DNA from: Paenibacillus kobensis NBRC 15729
Lineage (GTDB): Bacteria > Bacillota > Bacilli > Paenibacillales > Paenibacillaceae
Direction of reading: 5' to 3'
Length of the DNA: 64,000 nt
Assembly (NCBI RefSeq): GCF_004000825.1
Contig: NZ_BILZ01000005.1
Coordinates: 62,001 to 126,000, forward strand
The position numbers were made by a program, and so were the translations under genes. The notes under the pieces were generated by a model, which saw only the letters and a list, made by a program, of their open reading frames with translations, was not told where the DNA came from and ran no database searches. Positions 46,777 through 55,153 of this stretch are shown here, one piece after another (the stretch's first letter is position 1; every line of letters begins with the position of its first letter).

Positions 46777-47142
46777 TCAATCAGCTGCGAATATGACATA
46801 AGAAATGGTGACCGAGACAATTAACCACCCGCACACGGATAAGGACAACCCCTTCTTCCATCCTCTACTGGCACATAAGGCACCTACCGCCAATGCACAT
46901 ATCACGTTGATCCCCATACCGATCAACGCGCCTTGGGACAAGTCGATCGACCGCAAGATCAAATCGCTCCCGGAATGATCGAGACGAATCGTTAGCATGG
47001 CAGCTAGGAAAACGGCAGGAAATGCAGCAAAAATGCCGCCAATTGATCCGCCTGCTCTTTTAGAAATGACGGACGCGGCCACAACTGCCCCGCCGCCGAG
47101 TATAAACCTCAGCAAAATGCCGATTAGCGATATATGAACCAT
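46777..47142 (-). CDS. Small membrane protein, DUF3147-like, first of a pair
   Basis: A 121-residue protein with four predicted TM helices. The ATG at 47142 has GAGGAG upstream; an in-frame ATG 12 codons earlier lies across the Fnr-like box and lacks a ribosome binding site. Two Fnr-like boxes lie in the gap upstream, so the pair is probably controlled by oxygen through Fnr. Function is unknown. Confidence 0.8.
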   Translation of the reverse strand: MVHISLIGILLRFILGGGAVVAASVISKRAGGSIGGIFAAFPAVFLAAMLTIRLDHSGSDLILRSIDLSQGALIGMGINVICALAVGALCASRGWKKGLSLSVCGWLIVSVTISYVIFAAD

Positions 47143-47163
47143 TGTGAACTCTCCTCTGTAGTT

Positions 47164-47179
47164 TGTGATTTTTTTCACT
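47164..47179. promoter_or_regulatory. Fnr-like box near the membrane-protein pair
   Basis: TGTGA-TTTTTT-TCACT matches the Fnr consensus at nine of ten positions and lies 22-37 bases upstream of the 46,777-47,142 start, close enough to act as a repressor site. Confidence 0.55.
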
Positions 47180-47241
47180 TGAATTAAAAGATAAAAAACT
47201 CAAGCTCTATCTGCATCTTACGTCCGATTCGAGAACAAGAC

Positions 47242-47257
47242 AGTGATTGGGATCACA
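47242..47257. promoter_or_regulatory. Fnr-like box in the divergent gap before glgP
   Basis: AGTGA-TTGGGA-TCACA matches the Fnr consensus at nine of ten positions. It sits between the divergent membrane-protein pair and glgP and could serve either. Confidence 0.55.
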
Positions 47258-47418
47258 ATGTTGCTCATTTTTTTAAGGTTATCACGTGATTAATAATGTT
47301 ACAGATTTGGCTCCTGCTTGCCATAGGCACGTGTACCGAAGCCCGGCATATAGTGTTAGGGCATCAAGTCAGGCGCTTACATGGCTTTGCGCAATTTTCG
47401 CGAAATTGAGGTGGGAGA

Positions 47419-49593
47419 ATGCCAAATGGCAGTGTGGCTTATTTCTCGGCGGAGTTCGGACTTGACGAATCTTTACCCATTTACTCCGGCGGCCTTGGCA
47501 TATTAGCAGGCGATCATATCAAGGCAGCCGCTGACCTGAATATTCCGCTTACGGGCGTAGGCTTATTTTATAAGAAAGGTTATTTCCAACAGCACATTAA
47601 CGAGCATGGCACGCAGCAACAGCTTTATCCCGATGTCGATCTGGAGGCCAGCATCTACCCCGTTCGGCTTGTGATGGATGCTGAAGAACGGCCTGTCGTC
47701 ATTGAAGTGTCGATAGGCGGAAGACAAGTGTATGCGAAGGCATGGTCCGTTCAGGTCGGCTCCGTTACGGTTTACCTGCTTAGTACGGACGTTGAAGGAA
47801 ATAGCGATGATGACCGGCGGTTGACCGATACCCTCTATCCAGGCAATCAGGATGTTCGTATCAGCCAAGAGATGATTCTCGGCATCGGCGGGGCAAGGCT
47901 GCTCGAAGCGCTCGGCATTCAGCCGGACGTCTGGCATATGAATGAAGGGCATTCCGCTTTCTTGGCATTCGAGCGCATCCGCAAGCTGTCTGCCGAAGGC
48001 GTACCGTTCGAGACGGCACTCGAAGCCGTCAAAGCAAGCACGGTCTTTACGACGCACACCCCCGTTCCTGCCGGGCACGACGTCTTCTCGATCGAGATGA
48101 TGGACCGGTATTTCGGCGGCTACTATTGGCAGCTCGGAACGGACAGGGATCGGATACTGTCGCTTGGCCGCCTGGACGGCGCTTTTAACATGACGCGGCT
48201 TGCAGTCAGTACCTCGTCGAAAGTGAACGGTGTGAGCAAGCTGCATGGCGAGGTGACCCGTGAGCTGTTCCACCAGTGGATGCCGCATATCCCGATTCAA
48301 GACATTCCCGTCGATTCGGTTACGAATGGGGTCCACATCGGGACGTGGCTTGCAGACGGGATGAAAAATCTGTTCGACCGCCACCTCCCGTCCGACTGGG
48401 CTGTACGCACGGAAGAGGCGGACGTATGGGATGCGGTTCAGGATATCCCCGCCATTGAACTATGGAAAGTGCATCAGCACGCGAAGTCGGAGATGATAGA
48501 AGAGTTAGGCCTGCCGCTTGCCTTGTCCGGCGAAGGGCCGTTGATCATCGGCTTTGCCAGGCGGTTCGCGACTTATAAGCGGGCACTGCTCATCTTCAGT
48601 GACCTCGAGCGGCTTGCACGTATTCTGGGCGATCCGCAGCAGCCGGTCTGCCTCATTTTCGCTGGCAAGGCGCATCCCGCGGATGAACCGGGCAAGGAAC
48701 TGATCCGGAGAATCGTGGAGTTATCCCGTGAGGATCGATTCAAGGGGCGCGTATATATCGTAGAGAACTATGCGATGGATAAGGCGAAGAAGTTGGTCCA
48801 AGGCGTCGATGTGTGGCTCAATACGCCCGTGAAACCGATGGAAGCGAGCGGTACGAGCGGACAAAAGGCTGCCATGAACGGCGTGTTGAACTGCAGCGTA
48901 CTCGACGGCTGGTGGGTAGAAGGCTACAATGAGCGGAACGGCTGGGCTATAGAGGGCGTCACGAACAGCGAACCGGGTTACCAAGCCCAGCAAGACAGCC
49001 ATACGCTTTACCAACTGCTCGAGGAAGAGATTGTTCCGTTGTACTATAAGCAAGGAGAACGCGGAGTCCCGACGGAATGGGTGAGTAGAATGAAGGAGTC
49101 CATCTGCTCGATCGCTCCCGTGTTCAACACCCACAGGATGGTAAGCGATTACTGGCACCAAATCTATGTCCCTGCGGCTGCAAGGGGAACGCGGTTCATC
49201 GCAGACAACCTGGAGGTCGCGTCCAAAGTGGCTGCTTACAAGCAATTCATCCGCAACAACTGGTCAGATGTCCATGTGCGGAAAGTCGACATCTTAGAGA
49301 ACTCTAGCAGCCGGATTGGGTTGAACAAGACCACCTTCATCGCAGAGATTGATCTCGGCGCGATCTGGCACAAGGACGTTCGCGTGGAAGCCGTCGGCTC
49401 CGACGGCCGCCGCGGCATCTGGAAGGCGAAGCTGGAGCCGGTTCAGCAGGCAGCTAAAGGATTGTACATCTATGAGGGCATTTCATGCGACATTCCCATC
49501 AATATCCGTGATGCGAACGTGAACGTACGGGTCACGCCGATCAGCCCTGATTTCGCCAATGATTTCGAGATGGAGCTGGCTGCTTGGGGGTAG
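47419..49593 (+). CDS. glgP: Alpha-glucan (glycogen/maltodextrin) phosphorylase, GT35 short form
   Basis: A 724-residue enzyme that should release glucose-1-phosphate from alpha-1,4-glucans using pyridoxal phosphate. Family motifs include YFSAEFGLDESLPIYSGGLG at the N-terminus, MNEGHSAF, THTPVPAGHD and the PLP-lysine segment EASGTSGQKAAMNG. It belongs to the short group without the extra N-terminal DUF3417 domain. The ATG follows GAGGTGGGAGA. It stands alone, without other glycogen genes. Possible Fnr control (box at 47,242) would link glucan use to low oxygen. Confidence 0.93.
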   Translation: MPNGSVAYFSAEFGLDESLPIYSGGLGILAGDHIKAAADLNIPLTGVGLFYKKGYFQQHINEHGTQQQLYPDVDLEASIYPVRLVMDAEERPVVIEVSIGGRQVYAKAWSVQVGSVTVYLLSTDVEGNSDDDRRLTDTLYPGNQDVRISQEMILGIGGARLLEALGIQPDVWHMNEGHSAFLAFERIRKLSAEGVPFETALEAVKASTVFTTHTPVPAGHDVFSIEMMDRYFGGYYWQLGTDRDRILSLGRLDGAFNMTRLAVSTSSKVNGVSKLHGEVTRELFHQWMPHIPIQDIPVDSVTNGVHIGTWLADGMKNLFDRHLPSDWAVRTEEADVWDAVQDIPAIELWKVHQHAKSEMIEELGLPLALSGEGPLIIGFARRFATYKRALLIFSDLERLARILGDPQQPVCLIFAGKAHPADEPGKELIRRIVELSREDRFKGRVYIVENYAMDKAKKLVQGVDVWLNTPVKPMEASGTSGQKAAMNGVLNCSVLDGWWVEGYNERNGWAIEGVTNSEPGYQAQQDSHTLYQLLEEEIVPLYYKQGERGVPTEWVSRMKESICSIAPVFNTHRMVSDYWHQIYVPAAARGTRFIADNLEVASKVAAYKQFIRNNWSDVHVRKVDILENSSSRIGLNKTTFIAEIDLGAIWHKDVRVEAVGSDGRRGIWKAKLEPVQQAAKGLYIYEGISCDIPINIRDANVNVRVTPISPDFANDFEMELAAWG

Positions 49594-49718
49594 GGATAGT
49601 CCCTCCCGCTAATATGAACAGTTGAACATATCCCCTTGCGGACAACAGTGAGAACGAGTTCATGTCCGAATGAATTCGACGCCGTTGACCGAAGGGGATA
49701 TTAGGATGCCGCCACGAT

Positions 49719-50732
49719 TTAAGACCGAATCAATGGGAGCACCGCAATCAGCGAGTCTAACGCTTTCGTTTCTTCCCTTTTTATTTCCTCAAGCAAATGT
49801 ACGATTTTGGGTATAACCCTTTTATCATTAGTAAGTTGACCCTTAATATGGAGCATTAATAATTGGTCGCTCATTCTTTCGATAGACGTGTATTGTTCTT
49901 GAATGACAGTCAAATCAAGTCCTTCTTGCTTCGCTAGCAGCTTTAACCGGAGAGACATCATTCTCTTATGTTCGGCTAATAGGTATGAGTTTTTAAGGAG
50001 GAGCATGATGTCCTTTTCCATCGCAAGGGTGAAGTGGCTGATTAACAAATCGTAAATATCCAGACCAAACACAGTTTCGCATTCGGTATCATAATCGCGG
50101 GGATAATGATGCACTGTATTGATGGACTGCCTATAATCCGAAATGGCATTTGTTAATAATAAGACGTCGGCAGCATGCTTCTTATGATTATTTTTTATTA
50201 AAAACACTTTGGAAAGGTATTCGACCTGCCTGTTCTGTTCAAGAACCTTCCCCATATGATTATAGGATTGTGCGAGATCTACAAAAGGAACGTCATGACT
50301 GGACAACTTATTGTTCTGATTGTATCCCGCCACATAAAAAACAGAATCCTCTTTGCTATATCCATGTACCATGATCCCGTGCCCAAAGTTTCTTGTCTTA
50401 TAAGCAATACTAAATGAAAGGTAGATCTCATCGACATGCAAAAAAACGCAATAACCCTCTTCCAGCTTCGATATGACAAAGTCCGTTATTTCATCCGTAA
50501 CATCAGCCCTATAGCACTGAAGACTTGATTCCTCGAACATGGAAAAAGTTAAGAAACTGTTCTCACAATAATCGAGCACCGCGACCTCATTGTTATAGTT
50601 ATCTGCTTTCAAGTTAATAAAATGGTCTATGATGAATGTCTCATATTGGGCCGGATCAGATAAAATCGAGAGCGGATACGAGTATTGCGGAAGCGAATCA
50701 ATAATCGGGGGAGTTAACAAATGCGTAACCAC
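49719..50732 (-). CDS. BtrH-N/C39-peptidase-like protein, paralogue 1
   Basis: A 337-residue protein without signal peptide. The middle has HVDEIYLSFSIAY, then HGIMVHGYSKEDSVFYVAGYN, matching in layout HLDEFYMEDRWAY and HENLIYGYDLERQIFLIAGF in the gene at 58,594. This strand-loop pattern with conserved Asp and His is that of the BtrH N-terminal/C39-like fold, and a Cys (DYCENSF) lies in the usual N-terminal place. C-terminal helices follow. BtrH transfers an acyl group from a carrier protein in butirosin synthesis; whether this protein does anything similar is unknown. Base composition is more AT-rich than the PKS region. Confidence 0.8.
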   Translation of the reverse strand: MVTHLLTPPIIDSLPQYSYPLSILSDPAQYETFIIDHFINLKADNYNNEVAVLDYCENSFLTFSMFEESSLQCYRADVTDEITDFVISKLEEGYCVFLHVDEIYLSFSIAYKTRNFGHGIMVHGYSKEDSVFYVAGYNQNNKLSSHDVPFVDLAQSYNHMGKVLEQNRQVEYLSKVFLIKNNHKKHAADVLLLTNAISDYRQSINTVHHYPRDYDTECETVFGLDIYDLLISHFTLAMEKDIMLLLKNSYLLAEHKRMMSLRLKLLAKQEGLDLTVIQEQYTSIERMSDQLLMLHIKGQLTNDKRVIPKIVHLLEEIKREETKALDSLIAVLPLIRS

Positions 50733-50926
50733 ATGATACCTCCTGCTATTGTGGATTTAATAGAGCATTCCTTTGTGCAAACGCCATCAGATTGTTTCCT
50801 TGTTAGATTGAGGTAGGTAATACTTCGATGGGGAATGATGGAAATCCTTGTTAGTTTTATGGGAGAGTGAGAAGTATTAATGAGGTCGCTTGGGGGGAAG
50901 GAGAATCGTGTTCGTGTAGAAACGAC

Positions 50927-50988
50927 TGCGGCTGCAAGATCGGGGAGCCTGATGGAAATGTCCGTCATCCGCACCGATTGCAGCCGCA
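50927..50988. repeat. 11-bp inverted repeat downstream of the interrupted gene
   Basis: TGCGGCTGCAA (50927-50937) and TTGCAGCCGCA (50978-50988) pair perfectly with a 40-base loop. There is no T-run, so termination is uncertain. The rest of 50,733-51,007 shows nothing I can support. Confidence 0.4.
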
Positions 50989-51007
50989 TTGTACATAGAT
51001 GTGAGGG

Positions 51008-51646
51008 CTAGTTGAGCAATTCTGTCTGTTTCCCGTCTTCATAGTAGATTTCCGCTTGTTCTACGATAACCGATATTTTCTTGCTGCCTTCATCATCCAG
51101 CCAATATTGCTTCATCGTTACTCCGCTGCCGCCCTCGAAATCCGGCGCTCCGAACGTCTTGTCCAATTCGGCAACCGCTTGAACGAAGTCATACTCCGCA
51201 ACGATTTGTTTCACTTCATTCAGCGTCATTCTTCTGGCATCGGCAGGCAATTGCTTCGTGAGCTCTTTCAGCCCTCTTTTATATGCGCCAAAATTCGCTT
51301 CGCCTTTCTTCTGCAAATTCATATAGGCATTCTTCTTGTCAGCCGGCAGCTAATCGATCTCCTTCTTCGTCTTATCTGAGTCAACGAATGAACCATCCGT
51401 AACATCTACCGTCGGACCCGTCTTCGCTTCTGCCGATGGGGAATACGTTTTCCCGTGTTTCGGATATTCGTCTTTTAATAGCTTGTCCAATTGGACCTTC
51501 TCTTCCTTGATCAGCTCTGCATTCTTAGAAGCACTCAACACATTAATATCCAGATTCGAGCCAAAAGCTGCATAAGCGGAAGTTGCGGCTACTATAATGG
51601 CTGCGATGGGAACGATGACCATCAATTTAGACTTCGAAATGTTCAA
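51008..51646 (-). pseudogene. Membrane-anchored protein of unknown function, split by an in-frame TAG
   Basis: One reading frame is interrupted only by TAG at 51350-51352. The upstream part, from a TTG at 51646 with AAGGGAG upstream, begins NISKSKLMVIVPIAAIIVAA, a signal anchor, and ends KTKKEID. The frame continues after the stop as LPADKKNAYMNLQKKGEANF and runs to TAA at 51008. The join IDQLPADKK would need one C-to-T change (CAG to TAG). No functional family is recognised. It follows the secreted papain-like gene closely, and both products are exported or membrane-bound. It may be a recent nonsense allele, or two peptides may be made. Confidence 0.7.
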
Positions 51647-51691
51647 ACTATCCACTCCCTTTCCATTCATGGAGTCCATGGCTGCAGGCTC

Positions 51692-52771
51692 TTATTGCGG
51701 TTGACTTGTTAATGTGTAATCCGCCAATGTCTTATTATAATTGAATATCTTCGTATACAAGGTTTCACCAGCGTTAACCCACACGGTTATACTAATATTT
51801 CCCGCATTCGCATCCGTTGCAAGGGCTGTACTGCTGTCACCGATATAGAACGCGGCATCCATATCTACATTGCTCGTACTTGTAATTTTATAATAACGGG
51901 AAGTTGGAGACGTAAAGTAGAATACATCGTAATCACTTCTAAAATCGAATCGTCCTGCAATGGATCTATCGGATGGCATTGCGGAAGACGTTACACGCTG
52001 TTCCCCTGCTGCATCGGCGAAATAGAATGGAATCTGGCTGGTTGATAACAATTTGCCGTTCGCATCTCTTGCGTCGTCCCCGTGAGGATAATCGGTAACC
52101 GCATGCTTGGTGATGAGCAGAAACTTCTTGCTTCCGCCCGCGTAGATGCCTTGATTCGCCTTCGCATTCATATTGCTGTTCGTCAATGGAACTTGATCAT
52201 CGATGGACAGATTCGTCACGGGAGAATATCCCGGTTTATGCGACCAAGTACCGTTGCTGTGCTGCATATAATAATGATAATCCGTATTGCCGGTAACTAG
52301 AGCGATAAGCCGCTTCGACCCTGTGAACTGTTCCACGATTCCGTTCGCGGGCACCGTATATTCCGTGATCGAATACCCGTATCGACTAGCATCGTAGCCC
52401 ATATTCGCAACAATATTGTTGATCGAGGTTGCAGGTGAGTTTAATACCACATTCGATTTGATCGAACCGGCGTTGGCCGTAACTCTGAATTCGCCTGGTT
52501 GTTGTTTGTAAGGGCTGGATAAGCTCCCGATTCGGTAGAACTGCGTCGCATATCCATAACAATTCATTCTGTATTGCAAGAAATCCGTCCAGTTGCTTGA
52601 AGTCGTCGTACCGCTAGATACACTGAAATTAGGATCGTTAACGTTGTCGGGCAGGTACTCGGAGTAATAGCGGTCTCTCGTAACATCCGCTGCTAGAGCA
52701 GCGTTAACAGGAATGGCCAATGATAGAATTCCGAGCAATAGCAATGCTTTCTTCATGACTGACTTGTACAT
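51692..52771 (-). CDS. Secreted papain-like protein with C-terminal beta-sandwich
   Basis: A 359-residue protein with signal peptide KKALLLLGILSLAIPVNAA and cleavage near residue 28. The catalytic-looking part has MNCYGYATQFY (Cys) and DYHYYMQHSNGTWSHKPG (His), the order of papain-like/NlpC folds. Residues 270-359 look like a PPC-type beta-sandwich (GRFDFRSDYDVFYFTSP). It may be a peptidase or amidase acting at the cell surface; the substrate is unknown. AGGAG lies ten bases before the ATG. The interrupted anchor protein gene follows. Confidence 0.75.
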   Translation of the reverse strand: MYKSVMKKALLLLGILSLAIPVNAALAADVTRDRYYSEYLPDNVNDPNFSVSSGTTTSSNWTDFLQYRMNCYGYATQFYRIGSLSSPYKQQPGEFRVTANAGSIKSNVVLNSPATSINNIVANMGYDASRYGYSITEYTVPANGIVEQFTGSKRLIALVTGNTDYHYYMQHSNGTWSHKPGYSPVTNLSIDDQVPLTNSNMNAKANQGIYAGGSKKFLLITKHAVTDYPHGDDARDANGKLLSTSQIPFYFADAAGEQRVTSSAMPSDRSIAGRFDFRSDYDVFYFTSPTSRYYKITSTSNVDMDAAFYIGDSSTALATDANAGNISITVWVNAGETLYTKIFNYNKTLADYTLTSQPQ

Positions 52772-52910
52772 TCCGGCCAGACTCCTTCAGCAAGTAATCT
52801 CATGTTGCAGGGATTGCGTCTTCTTCACAACCAAACCATCTCAGAATAATGAATTTCCCCTTGCAATTAACACCTCTGTCACAAAATTCATATGTAACGT
52901 AGATTCAAGA

Positions 52911-53171
52911 TTAATCGATCAAAAAGTTAAATGCTTTTGCAAAAGCATCAAGGTCATCAATTATAAACAGATCACTACTCCAATTACCTGGCCACACAGC
53001 ATACAACGTCGTGGTTTTATTATTCACCCTATGATAGGCTTCCAGAAGCTTCGTCCTATCCGACTTATTTTTATGATAAACTTGCGACACATTACCGTTT
53101 TTATCTACCTCAAAATAACAAACTGTACTTACAGTATACGGAAAGTTGCCTGTTTCTTTAGCACTTCTCAT
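52911..53171 (-). CDS. Small protein of unknown function, second gene of the nuclease module
   Basis: An 86-residue protein (YFEVDKNGNVSQVYHKNKSD ... ALYs-like basic middle and acidic C-terminal DDLDAFAKAF). GAGGAG precedes the ATG, 25 bases after the nuclease-like gene. The composition is AT-rich like its neighbour. It is not recognised; in such pairs the small partner is often an antidote or accessory factor, but nothing in the sequence proves it. Confidence 0.6.
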   Translation of the reverse strand: MRSAKETGNFPYTVSTVCYFEVDKNGNVSQVYHKNKSDRTKLLEAYHRVNNKTTTLYAVWPGNWSSDLFIIDDLDAFAKAFNFLID

Positions 53172-53196
53172 GAATAAAACTCCTCTATACTATAAT

Positions 53197-54267
53197 TTAT
53201 AGAACAGAAGCAGTCTTACGCTTACGTAAATCTAATATGGATATATTTATATATAGTTGTATCGTATCGGTATAGACATGATTTCTAATAAATTGCTTTG
53301 TTTTTTCAATCTCACTATCAGTAAAGCATGCAATTAAATAAAATGCGTTTTTATACTTAGTAGACAGCATATAATCTGTCAGTTGCTTTTCATATCCCTT
53401 TTTCAAATATGAACTACTTGCTCTTTTAATTTCAATTAATACTTTTTCATCTTCATTTTTATTTCTATACAGTTTAAAATCTACTTTACCATTCCCTAAT
53501 AAAGCTTCTCTAGTAATATCAATTTCTTCATTATAAAAATACGCATCCATAATATTCTCTAGAATTAATTGTATTCGATCCTCTAAAACTGGCGTATTAT
53601 TTTCCCAAAATAATTTATATAAATTGCTATAATTTAATCTGTGTTCAATATAATCAAGCATTGTAGAGACTTCACCTGAAAGCGTCATATGGCTGGTTCT
53701 ATATTCATTCTGAATATCTAATGGTAAAATGTTGTAATAAAAGTCAATATTGATACCTAGAAGATCTTCAAATTTAGTATTACCAAGCTTGCGTCTATTA
53801 TATAATTTATCAATTAATAAAAAGTCGGTATCTTCGAATAAATCATCTGAATAATAAAAAAGATTATAGTAATTATCCTTATGCTCTTCCAAAGACATAT
53901 CATTATATTCGTTAAAGTCTAATTGACTAGCTTCCTTAATTAATGAATGACATTTATCATCAAAATAAATATTATTAAATTCCTCCATATCCTCTTTCAT
54001 ATTTGCTAAATACTCAATAAAACTATACAAAGCTAACTCGTGAAATGCACTCATCTCGTGATAAAACTTATCTTCTGTCCATCTATATAATTCCTCAAAG
54101 ATTTTGATGCATTTATGATATTGTTCTCTGAATAAATATTTAGGTAGTATTAATTCAAGTTTATCTCCAATCTCTTCGTCTTCATCTCCATTGAAAATCT
54201 CCGTTTCTAAAAAATGATGAACAATATAGTTATAAACCTCTAAACGATTGTTATTAAATAATATCAT
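53197..54267 (-). CDS. PD-(D/E)XK nuclease-like protein
   Basis: A 356-residue protein, strongly AT-rich in codon use compared with the rest of the window. Residues 255-285 have NGKVDFKLYRNKNEDEK then VLIEIKRASSS: an Asp followed 19-21 residues later by E-x-K, the core of restriction-type nucleases. The N-terminal 240 residues are helical, acidic and unrecognised. AGGGGGG precedes the ATG. With the 86-residue gene it forms a two-gene unit that looks horizontally acquired and may serve in defence. Confidence 0.7.
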   Translation of the reverse strand: MILFNNNRLEVYNYIVHHFLETEIFNGDEDEEIGDKLELILPKYLFREQYHKCIKIFEELYRWTEDKFYHEMSAFHELALYSFIEYLANMKEDMEEFNNIYFDDKCHSLIKEASQLDFNEYNDMSLEEHKDNYYNLFYYSDDLFEDTDFLLIDKLYNRRKLGNTKFEDLLGINIDFYYNILPLDIQNEYRTSHMTLSGEVSTMLDYIEHRLNYSNLYKLFWENNTPVLEDRIQLILENIMDAYFYNEEIDITREALLGNGKVDFKLYRNKNEDEKVLIEIKRASSSYLKKGYEKQLTDYMLSTKYKNAFYLIACFTDSEIEKTKQFIRNHVYTDTIQLYINISILDLRKRKTASVL

Positions 54268-54391
54268 TTTAGCCCCCCTTAATTAACCAAACACACATCT
54301 ATGTATGCACTAGATGTGAAAAGCCTGTAATGATAAAATTATAGACTACTGTAAATCAAACACAAAAGTCCCAATGGCCGCATTTACAGCT

Positions 54392-55025
54392 ATGAACATC
54401 AAAAAATATATTAACTCTTTTAGCGAGGTGTGCAGCTATACTTAATTATGGTGAGGAACTAGTATATTGGTATTTAAGATTTAATGGATTCTTTATTATA
54501 GACAACTTTGTGCTTCATTCATCTCAACTCAACGAAGATAGAACTTCAGATTCAGATCTTCTCGGCATTAGACTTCCGCATGTGTACGAGGAAGTTGGAG
54601 GACAGCCATCTGACTGGGACGAAACTAACATTTTTAAGTATCTGGATAAGAATAGCCGTATCGCGGTTATTTGCGAAGTCAAGACTGGAAGCTTCTCACC
54701 AAACCGGATTTTTAATCAAAATCATATCGAAAAGGCTTTGGCTCGGTTTGGAATTACCAATAATCTCACAGACTATGTAACACAGATTCAAAATAATCCA
54801 GTGACACAGGTCGAGGACTTTCTTGTAGCTAAAGTATTATTTTCAAGAAGAAAAGAACCCCCCCGTAATGATTGCCTTCATATTAAGCTGGTTGATGCGA
54901 ACAAGTTTATTAAGCGAAGGTTAAGAAAATACATAGACCGAAAATTCAATGATAGGATGTTCTTCCCTTCATCTCTCTTACAGTATCTAGCCTGGGAAGA
55001 ATCGAAGAAGTCTCAAAGGGACTAG
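54392..55025 (+). pseudogene. Nuclease-like protein with probable 5' frameshift
   Basis: The main frame (GTG at 54510 to TAG at 55023) encodes 171 residues with SDSDLLGIRLPHVYEEVGG and then IAVICEVKTGSF, an Asp ... E-x-K pattern of PD-(D/E)XK nucleases. The same frame is open upstream to 54396 and reads AAILNYGEELVYWYLRFNGF, which looks like real protein, but it has no good start. An ATG at 54392 starts a different frame (MNIKKYINSFSEVC) that stops at 54443. A one-base indel near 54,435-54,440 would join them. It is convergent with the ABC operon. Confidence 0.55.
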
Positions 55026-55101
55026 CTGCATCTGCTTCAGCATCTTAGCTCTCTAAATTTACTATTACCCCAAACAATTTAGTGCTCTCGATACACAGAT
55101 T

Positions 55102-55139
55102 AAAAAAGCGGCAAACCCAGTCAGGTTTGCCGCCTTTTA
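55102..55139. terminator. Bidirectional terminator between nuclease remnant and ABC operon
   Basis: GCGGCAAACC pairs with GGTTTGCCGC; the minus strand runs into TTTTTT and the plus strand into TTTT. Confidence 0.85.
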
Positions 55140-55153
55140 ATGAACCTATCAAT

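Noticed and set aside
50714-50989. 91-codon frame on the minus strand upstream of the BtrH-like gene
   Set aside because: No ribosome binding site, overlaps the next gene start, contains an inverted repeat and has no recognisable features.
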